From Margaritifera margaritifera (lineage: Eukaryota; Mollusca; Bivalvia; Unionida; Margaritiferidae), in assembly GCA_029931535.1 (NCBI GenBank), contig JAQPZY010001675.1, positions 1,296,501 to 1,360,500 on the forward strand: a stretch of DNA of 64,000 bases. The letters are read 5' to 3'. A program made the translations under genes and the position numbers. This document shows, piece after piece, positions 55,546-64,000 of this stretch. Position 1 is the stretch's first letter. Every line of letters starts with the position of its first letter. The notes beneath the pieces are model-generated. The model was not told the origin of the DNA. It saw nothing but the letters and a program-made list of their open reading frames with translations, and ran no database searches.

Positions 55546-56586
55546 AGTTTGTTTTCGTTCAAATGCAGCCAATGCTCATTTTATTGCACCACCTCTGAGT
55601 CTTTAAAATAGTTAAAATTTTACCATATACACATTAAATACAATACTAAAACAAAACAGCGTCGATAAATGCAGGAAACTAAGTTGCGACTTATACCATA
55701 TGCGTTGTATTTTCTTCAAATTTTGACACCTGTCAGCATGCATGTTAGCTGTATTTATGCAAGTTTGACATTTTTCTTTCTTATTATTCTCAAATGTCAT
55801 GTAAATGACTTCAGTTTTACACCTGATATATTAGACGACGTAACATATATCCATTTCATTATCTGACAGGCGCACCTTTAGGTTTTCCACCTGCAAAGAA
55901 AGCACACCTGAGATCTCCTTCCTTGCACCCAGATATTCTTTGACCTCGATCATGTAACTTCACGTGAACCGAGTTGACACAAGTCATTATCGAGGTGATC
56001 GGTAGTCCAGTTAACAAATTCACGCACAGATTATGTGAGGTGTTGAAATAATAATAATTGGTGAAAATAACAGGTTGGTCTATCTTACATGTCATCTAGA
56101 AACTAAACACCACTTCTAGTGTAGTCACTGATAAAATTCTGAATGTACCTGTATTTGTAAAGTCTAATGGACACTTGTTCTTGCCAAAGCCTTGTAAAAA
56201 TGTCAGATGGGAAAACCTGATGACTTTTTCCGTGGTAAAAGAAAGGAATTAAGATTATAAGCACGGATATGAGGTGTTCGTGATAGCCTTTTCTTCACGA
56301 ATGTATCATTTCTCTTACTGATACTTCGTATCTGATAATCTCGATAAATGTTTCCGTAATTCTAAACAATTGGCTGCTAACATAAGCATAGGACACGGTA
56401 TATGTTGGGAGATCGTTAAAACGTGCCAAATTGTAGAACAATACGCCAGAACATATTGTTTAAGATTTATTAGTCTACTTATTGTACTGGAATTTCAGTA
56501 AGTGGCAATTAGCTGACTTAATTGTTTCAACCACTAGTCTTTGTGTAGCAATATCACAACATCTTTAAAGAAAAGAGGAAAAGTTT
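55546..56586. other. No gene recognised
   Basis: AT-rich sequence without clear structure. Confidence 0.4.
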
Positions 56587-56587
56587 T

Positions 56588-56588
56588 G

Positions 56589-56646
<58 letters not shown>
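56588..56646. repeat. (AT)n microsatellite
   Basis: About 29 AT units; followed by unremarkable sequence with C-rich runs near 56900-56923. Confidence 0.95.
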
Positions 56647-56652
<6 letters not shown>

Positions 56653-57070
56653 AGACATTTGTAAGATTCTATAACTTTTAATGTATTCTGATAAGAAAAA
56701 TTATTTAAAGCACTTACCCCACCCTACCCTGCTTTGCGGTACTGGGGCATTATTTGAAAAGGGGACATTTGATTGGTGGAGGTGCGCAGGCTCCACAAGT
56801 TTACAAAGCTTGATTACTCGGGTCACCTTTTGCTGAAAGGTGGCCCAGTTTTCCTGTCAAATACGATACCAAAGTATCTAATTTGACAGTATCCCTCCAT
56901 CTTCCCCCTCCCTCCCCCCCACCCCGTCTTCAAACTTTAGCATCTGTCGTTGACCGTTGAGCAAGAAGAATTACAGTAATAATATTAGACAGTTGCTCAT
57001 GTAAGAATATATGACCGATTTCAAATCACCTATCATCTTTGTAAAATTTGTTTGCCGTGTTTATCACGGA

Positions 57071-57071
<1 letters not shown>

Positions 57072-57146
<75 letters not shown>
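57072..57146. repeat. (TC)n microsatellite
   Basis: About 37 TC units. Confidence 0.95.
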
Positions 57147-57149
<3 letters not shown>

Positions 57150-58100
57150 CACTGTATGTTATTCAAAGTGTTTTTTGTTAGCTGTCGAATTTTTTTTTAA
57201 AAAATATAAGATTTGCCTACGGCACACATAATCAAGCATTATGGGTTCATTCAACAAAACTTGCCCCCAACCCCCAACCCCCATAATATGAATAATATGA
57301 GCGGTGCCCGGTTTCATTACCGATGGAGTCGATGAATTGTCTAGATAAGAAATTTGTCTATATTTTAGGAACCTTTCGTCCCAACATTTCATCAAAACAA
57401 TTTACAGACATTCTTTTTTCGAGGGCCATGATAAAACTGTATAGTTTGAAACAGAAGTGAAATAAAGCATGCACATCCTTAGATCGCTCCCCCACGAGTA
57501 CGTCCGTAAACAATTCATGGCAAGTCTATTGTTTTGACGCGTGTCGGATAGGCCACTTGAGCAGGGCACATTAGTGCTATACCAGTAAGGTGTGTTACGT
57601 TTCAGCCTGACAGAAGACTTTGGAAACGTTGTGCTTATAGAGTCTAGAATCTTGGCTTTAAGTTGAATCATCTCCTGTGAGCCATCAAAATTTATGTAAC
57701 ACTGACATTTATTTACCCTCGTTGATATATGTCTGTCTCAGCCGTGGCCTTGTTTTTGTTCATCGACAGAGGACGAGAGCAATGACGCCGACATATTCGC
57801 TCTTAAAGCAAGGCTTTGTTGAAATTATCGACAGTTATATTTGGTTTGTGCCTTTGGTGGGTGGAACACTACAAACCTGTCATATTTGGTTGGTGCCTTT
57901 AGTAAATGAATGGAACACTGCACAAACCTGCGTGATAAACTGGGTTCTGTGTAAGGAATATTAGCAAGACAGGCGAACCCATTGTGAAATTGATCCTTTT
58001 ACCAATATGACAACACTCAATACTTGACGACCTCCACACGGTTTATTGGACAATGTATCGTATTCTAGACTCGTCCTCCTACTGACTACCCTCTTCCTCT
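57147..58100. other. No gene recognised; one short duplication
   Basis: A roughly 50-bp pair, TATATTTGGTTTGTGCCTTT...GGAACACTACAAACCTG and CATATTTGGTTGGTGCCTTT...GGAACACTGCACAAACCTG, lies at 57836-57930. CCCCCAACCCCCAACCCCC lies near 57265. Confidence 0.5.
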
Positions 58101-58104
58101 TCAC

Positions 58105-58172
58105 ACTACTACTACTACTAATATTACTGCTACTACTACTACTACTAATAATAATAATAATAATAATGATAA
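58105..58172. repeat. (CTA)n-(ATA)n trinucleotide tract
   Basis: ACTACTACTACTA with interruptions, then AATAATAAT. Confidence 0.9.
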
Positions 58173-58565
58173 TAATACTTCTATTACCGCATATATTGAT
58201 ACTTTAAAGAATGTATTAAAATGATCCTTACGAAACTGAGGTTCTATTTCTAAATATATATTTTTAAAAAATCGATTAGACAGTACATCATGACGGATAA
58301 AATCTGCTTTAATTTCGCAAGTATCAATAATACCTGAAGAACAGTATATTTCCTTTAATTTTGTGGATTTACTTGATTTTTTTCTTTTTTAAACATGTTT
58401 TATATCAAAGTGATTCTTTAGTCTACTCTCGTCAATTACCCTTTTCGAGAACACTTACCCCATAACACTTTGCTCAAGCACGGGTAGAACAAGACAAAAG
58501 AAAACACATCGAGCGTAGCTAGTGAAACTGTTAAAATCGTCTTGTTACGTTTGCTTCAAATATTT

Positions 58566-58690
58566 AACTGGGAACCGCATCTGCTCAGTGGTTAACGTGC
58601 CGGACACCATGAGCTACGGGTTTGACTCCGGCGTAGAGAAACTCGGATTTTTTGTTATGGTCTCTAGGTTAGGCAATTTATGTTTATCTT
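58566..58690 (+). mobile_element. Decayed tRNA-derived SINE
   Basis: TCTGCTCAGTGGTTAACGTG (A-box-like) and ACGGGTTTGACTCCGGCG (B-box-like, one base off GGTTCGA) are spaced as in a tRNA head. A body with GGTCTCTAGGTTAGGCAATT follows. More diverged than the other two. Confidence 0.55.
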
Positions 58691-60050
58691 GGCGCTGCAG
58701 TCTTCCAAACAATCATTTAGATAGTTGGCACAACGACAATACCTCTAAATCTCAAAATGGGGGTGGGGTAGGGTGCTTCAGCCTTAATTGAATGTAGCAA
58801 GTTATGATATACAAGCATAATAAAGAATCTGACCCCTGACCCCTCCCGGGTATTCATGATAAAGTTTGTATAAATTAAACGAACATATGTGAGGCTCAAA
58901 AGACGATTAGAAAAAGATCATTCCCTCTTATTGAAAAGGACAAAAACTGCAAACATACAAAACAGTAGGTTGAAATTTCTGAGCTTTAGGAAATACACGG
59001 TACCCCACCTTCACCCATCCCTTATGGTTTTGCAGTCTCCAGCAGACTTTTGGCATACATAAATATAGAGGAATCACAAACGAATACCCCAGTCTTAATA
59101 CGGGAGTAAAATTTTGATTTTAAAAAGTAGTATCAAGAGCCCAAAACATACATTGGCAACCTTTTTCGCATTATCCTGAAATGTACACTTTGTACAAAAA
59201 TAATTTGCGATAAAGAAACATTGACTGAACGCTGAGGAACAATTTATCTTTGCACACTCGCTTTTGAAATTCGGGAATCAGCAGCTTCCAATGATGGTTT
59301 GATCATTATTGCTATAATTGGCAGTGAGAATTCATCCGTGACTGGCTGCACATTTTTACGAAGTTTTATTATTCTATTATTATTATTATGCTGGAAGTTT
59401 CATAGTGAAAACCAGTATCATCGAAGGCATACTTTATTCTGAAAGCATTGTTTTAACTACAAAAGAAAAAAAAAATGTGATTAATATTTGTCCGTTAAAT
59501 TCAGTTCACAAAACGCATTTGTCATGTTAAGAAATGTAAAGAAATACCTAATGAAATTTAAAATATGATGACTAAAACGTGCTGTTAATAACTTGAAGGA
59601 AGGAATCACTTTTACATGATCATGGCAGTTTCAATTGCTGGTTTGACGCGTGCTATTTCTTGATGTCAGCAATACTAAAAAAAAAGAGGTCGAAATTGCA
59701 CGTGCTACTTGAGTACAGTCTTGTTTTTTTTTGTTTTTTTTAGTATTTAAAAAAAAACGATATAGTGGTTTTTCGTTGGTATATAATTCATGTACATAGT
59801 AATTTATCAAATTAAAGTAACGATCTTACACGGCTTTCTGCCAGAGCACACGGTATTGACTTGAATCTTCCGGCTCCTGGTGCTCCGGCAAAAATGTGAG
59901 AGCAACACATCGTATATGATCCCTATATGAACGTTTTACTGGTACAGAGCGAGAACTTTATCTTAAATATAGTTATCATGCTGTGTTCGAAAGTATGCCA
60001 GAGCAGGATGGAAAAGTTTGAATCCAATGGCAAAGTCCGAGGCTCAGATT
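58691..60050. other. No gene recognised
   Basis: AT-rich. TTGTTTTTTTTTGTTTTTTTT lies near 59722. Nothing assignable. Confidence 0.4.
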
Positions 60051-60054
60051 CTTT

Positions 60055-60168
60055 CACTAGTGCTCTGACCAATGTTTAAACACAGTAGTGATCCGACCAA
60101 TGTTTAAACACACTAGTGCTCCGACCAATGTTTAAACACAGTGCTACGATCAATGTTTAAACACGGTA
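60055..60168. repeat. About 30-bp repeat, 4 copies
   Basis: The unit is TAGTGCTCCGACCAATGTTT followed by AAACACA, four times with small length changes. Confidence 0.85.
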
Positions 60169-61550
60169 AATCGTGTGTCATCACAATCTTTACATGACCA
60201 GTCACTAGATACATTAATAACTGTTTCCCCCACAAAAACCTGTAATCAAGCAACGTGTGCAATTCCGACGTTTAAGTACATCTGGCATAACAAAACCACG
60301 CGTCAAAAGCACAGAAACTGAACTGACGTTGAACGAATACTTGTTTGAGGTCAAATTAAATCAAAAGAGGCAGATACTGAATTAGACTCCCTAAATCACG
60401 AATGAATTTTCATATATACTTTTTTTTTTACCTTAATTATTACATTATTTTCAGTCGTTGAGAAGAAACTTACTCTCTGCGAAAGGTCTAGAGAAGAAAA
60501 TTACTCTTTGTGAAAGATCTTGAAAGATGAGCATCCTGAGTATAGAGTTACACGGGATAACAGATTACATTCACTGTATTAAGATCCTTTTTTCAACAGA
60601 AGGATAAGGTTTTTGGTAATAAACAGAACATAAAATATGTCATGCGCACGAAGATAACGTGCAAACAAGCTATTCATATCGCAGCGAACTGGTTTCAACA
60701 GACTGATAGTGCACTTTAACGCTGGGAACGCGATTTGATACCGCTCGGTTCTATATCAGTAGTCCAATTTGGATGGTGAATTTTCGGCCTTGGTGAAGGA
60801 ATTTATCAATTGCATTAACCTTTTAATTACAGAGGGAAAAGCAAGGGTGTAAATTCACATCTTTGTCGTCAGCGGAATGGTAATAAACACTCCTTGTCTT
60901 GCAATGTTGCCATCACTTCTCATGATACTCGCTACAGAATCTAATGGTTTCCTTTTCTAGTTAAATTAAGGGGTTTGCTGTTCTCTTTTTCATTTTGCAA
61001 TGATCACCGATCTAATATTCGTTTTTTGCAACAAATTCATTAAAGAAACAAAGCAGTTGTGACGTATGAAAAAGCAACAAACAAAAGAAACAAAGAAACA
61101 GAGACTACAACTACAGTATGTTTTAACATTACCAAATATTGTCTGAAGATGTGCATAAAAATATTTTTTTAAAATACAGTACAGTGAAAGAATTGAATTG
61201 TACCTAACTCTTCCTTTCTATTATTCTATTTCACTGAATTGCTATACTCGAATAAGATAAGAATTTTGCTAAGTTTGTGTTGTAGTCGATGATAGGAGTA
61301 AAGCAATGGTCCCCAGTTTACTACCATTGCTTTGGTTGAAGGCTCGAAAGTGAATATTGTTCAAACCAGAGTGTTTCATACGTCTCAGCAGAAGTTTATA
61401 AAACCAGTGCCACAAAAATGATATTGTTGTATCGTGTTTACCTTTGGGGAATATTTTTTGATTATCTGTATTCATATAAAGACATGTCTATATTTCGATA
61501 ATCAATATATGTCCAGGTCATTTCGTGTAAATCCTGGCCGAATAAATACT
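60169..61550. other. No gene recognised; one 37-bp pair
   Basis: GAGAAGAAACTTACTCTCTG then CGAAAGGTCTA, and GAGAAGAAAATTACTCTTTG then TGAAAGATCTT, at about 60459-60525. Rest featureless. Confidence 0.45.
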
Positions 61551-61554
61551 ATAA

Positions 61555-61750
61555 ATATATTTTTATTCGCTACTAATTAATTTCGCGGTTTCCCAATGTC
61601 AAACTATTTCGTGGTTTTTAAACTTCGCGGATCTGTCACTTCCTGTATTTTACATTTCTAAAGATAAAACATCCAGGCTATTTAATTGTTTTGGATGAAT
61701 TCCCTTCGCGAATTATGTGAAAATCAATAGCACGGATAAAAGTTAGTTTG
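61555..61750. mobile_element. MITE, copy 2 of the family at 37.77 kb
   Basis: TTTTTATTCGCTACTAATTA then ATTTCGCGGTTTCCCA, CTATTTCGTGG, CTTCGCGGATCTGTCACTTC and CTGTA lines up with 37782-37870, and the right part GAATTCCCTTCGCGAATT / GGATAAAAGTTAGTTTG lines up with the right end of that copy. The repeated TTCGCGG words are characteristic of the family. Confidence 0.7.
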
Positions 61751-62940
61751 CAGTAAACGAATTTCAAGAATAGACGGAAACACGGATGATGATTATTTCC
61801 ATACCGAGTTCAAAGTGTTTTCACATAAACCAGCGCAACATCTCTTTAGCAGTCACGTGACAGATGGAACAGTTGTGGAGGTTGGATATAAGAGTTCAAA
61901 CAAAACTGACTGGACGAGAAAGTAAGTAAAGGGAAGTAATTATAATGTGAGTTTGTTCTGTATACCTTTCAATTACCTTTTTACCAACCTTCTAGGTCTT
62001 GCTGCTTCGAAAATAAAAAGATTAGTTCATATCGTGATGAGATTCAGAGATTGTACATGTGGTTTTATAACATTTTGTCATATATGTTTTTATAATCTAT
62101 GAATAGCGAAAGAAAGTGTTATATTTTCGGATTTATTTTATTGATCACATATGACGATAAAGTCTTACGTATCACGCAAAGTAGTCTACGCTACAGTAAC
62201 GTGTCGTCTGAATATTTTCCCCCCAACCGTAAACATAAATTTGCTTCTGCAGAGGTAAATTAGACTTTGACATGTAATAATGAGAATTAAGTATGTCTGG
62301 TTCGCACTGAGTTTTCGGATGTAATATCTGCTTACAGATTCCGACCACACAGGAGAACGAATGAATCGTCAACAGTGATATCTTATATCTAATTTCCGTG
62401 CGTCTGTCAGGGTGTATCATACATCATCTGCGGATATAGCAGGATGAAATCTTTATGTATGAGTTAAAGAAAATATGACACTTTTTGCAGGTGGCGCTAT
62501 CAAAAGATATCTACCGCAGATAGAGAAATGTTAGCTCCTTACAAACCTAACGCATGCAATTTGTAAAACATTTTTCTCGAACTGCGTTGAGTTCATTCCA
62601 CGGAATGTTGTTAAGTTTGCATGTTTACGCCCAATAAGTCAGTCCTACAAAGTCTTGTGTTGGCACAACTATCCCGGGTGCCTTTCGAAGGATTTCTAGC
62701 ATATGATAGACACTTGTCTCCAATGACTTAGTTCAATACGTGGTTAGTAAACTTATTATATGTAATAAAGAAGGTTTGTGTTCCCCACCGGCTGAGTAAA
62801 GCTCTAGCTAACCTGGTGACTGATGATGTCTTGGTCTTTCACGAGCGACATATAAATCACTGTTGATGCTTTCTCCTCTTGCAACTAATCTTCACGCCAC
62901 TTTCACACTTAATAGTTTTCATGGTTACCGTCGTTTTTAT
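61751..62940. other. No gene recognised
   Basis: GACGAGAAAGTAAGTAAAGG near 61914 includes a good splice-donor-like AAAGTAAGT, and TATAAAT occurs near 62851. There is no reading frame to support a host gene. Confidence 0.3.
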
Positions 62941-62944
62941 CATC

Positions 62945-62945
<1 letters not shown>

Positions 62946-62983
<38 letters not shown>

Positions 62984-63028
62984 GTAATAATAATAATAAT
63001 AATGATAATGATGATGATGATGATGATG

Positions 63029-63103
<75 letters not shown>

Positions 63104-63105
63104 TA
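62946..63105. repeat. (AAT)n microsatellite with (GAT)n centre
   Basis: About 160 bp; AAT on both sides of a GATGATGATGATGAT block near 63008-63030. Confidence 0.95.
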
Positions 63106-63644
63106 TTGATGATAATTATATAATCGTTAGTGGTGGTGGCTGCATTAATGCTGGTGGTGTTTTGCTGTTGTGGTTATCTTTATTCTTTTTCTACATAAAT
63201 GTTAAAAGATTGAATGATATTCACATACTAAACTATAGCACACTTATTACAGTTCTACATTATTGAACTGCATGCCTTCAGATACTGAATGAAAGAATTT
63301 ATTCATATATTTGAAGAATACGTCATTTGTATGTACTTTGGAAATTGCAAAGCACTTAGCAAACTATTTAATTAAGACTATAAATTACAACAACAATGGG
63401 AAGTTGACCCCATTTTATCTTTAATAAATGTTAATTTAATGACTCACTACAACAGTAAGAAACAATCCCCAAAATACACACTTTTATAAAGTCGCTACAC
63501 CAGACAGACCATGAAGACAATTATCTAAGGTGGACTTGAGTGGAACCAAGCGAACACCAAAATATCGTCTTCAAGTAAACAGGTATTTTTATAGTGTTAG
63601 CAACTGATAAGACTTACAGAATTACATCTATACGTTATATGAAA

Positions 63645-63645
<1 letters not shown>
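63106..63645. other. No gene recognised
   Basis: GTGGTGGTGG and GCTGGTGGTG near 63130-63160; otherwise unremarkable. Confidence 0.4.

Positions 63646-63647
<2 letters not shown>

Positions 63648-63712
<65 letters not shown>
63648..63712. repeat. (AT)n microsatellite
   Basis: About 32 units. Confidence 0.95.
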
Positions 63713-63717
<5 letters not shown>

Positions 63718-63849
63718 CACCATCAACATGATCAGAAGGACAGGTAATGGTTTATATATAAATCGCGGATGTATGTGTACGCTCTCAGCTTGGCGGCGCC
63801 TAGCATCTTAGGTGTAACTACATAAAGTTTCAATAATAACACACAACCT

Positions 63850-63925
63850 GTTTATTTTTATTTTTTTATTTTTTTTATTTTTGTTTATTTTTTTTATTTT
63901 TTTGTTTTTTTTTTCGTTTTTCTTC
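63850..63925. repeat. T-rich low-complexity tract
   Basis: TTTTTATTTTTTTATTTTTT type sequence; no gene to the window end. Confidence 0.85.
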
Positions 63926-64000
63926 ATAAAACTACTTTTTGTTTTTATCAATTTCTTATTTCAGTGTTCCAATTCTATCAAACAGCACAATATTATTTAT

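Noticed and set aside
61900..62870. Host promoter/first exon suggested by TATAAAT and a strong splice-donor-like AAAGTAAGT
   Set aside because: Single short motifs without a coding frame, acceptor site or supporting conservation; expected by chance in 1 kb.

Overview
This window looks like AT-rich intergenic DNA from a lophotrochozoan animal, most likely a mollusc. That assignment is an inference from the repeat content: long di-, tri- and tetranucleotide microsatellites, many minisatellites, tRNA-headed SINEs, short inverted-repeat transposons, and a repeat with ends of the form AGCTCACC...GGTGAGTT. I see no intact host protein-coding gene, rRNA or canonical tRNA. Everything protein-like comes from mobile or virus-like elements, and nearly all of it is broken.

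Layout. (1) 1-3.9 kb, minus strand: a decayed protein-primed type B DNA polymerase of the Polinton/adintovirus-like kind. It runs off the left edge and carries frameshifts, a 154-bp internal tandem duplication and a catalytic-site substitution. (2) 4-16 kb: mostly non-coding. It holds a palindromic MITE, a hAT-like MITE with its target duplication, the 3' end of a LINE, a 1.3-kb TIR element with an internal tandem repeat, and 33-bp and 37-bp minisatellites. (3) 17-24 kb, minus strand: a Polinton/adintovirus-like virion module. From upstream to downstream it has an integrase C-terminal chromodomain remnant, a two-helix membrane protein, a penton/minor-capsid-like protein, a pVI-like basic protein, a major-capsid-like protein, a small Cys/His protein, an adenain-like protease and an unrecognised coiled-coil protein. 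It ends in a very good match to the metazoan replication-dependent histone mRNA 3' stem-loop, with a purine-rich downstream element, yet no histone gene is present. Several of these genes are frameshifted, so this is an old endogenous copy. (4) 23-44 kb: satellites (43-bp with higher-order structure, 53-bp, 62-bp, 38-bp, 65-bp), microsatellites, MITEs and SINEs. (5) 44.4-49.3 kb, minus strand: a degenerate Ty3/Gypsy-class LTR retrotransposon. Its domain order is gag - protease - integrase - RT - RNase H, with integrase upstream of RT as in the Gmr1 clade. It has a 3' LTR but no recognisable 5' LTR at its own end. A solo LTR of the same family lies at 52.3 kb and a fragment at 32.4 kb. (6) 50-64 kb: another TIR element, minisatellites, microsatellites and unannotatable AT-rich DNA.

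The most interesting points are the histone-type 3' end signal at the end of the virion gene block and the Gmr1-like domain order of the Gypsy element. No sequence searches could be run. Family names rest on motif recognition, and coordinates of decayed genes and repeats are approximate to a few bases or tens of bases.
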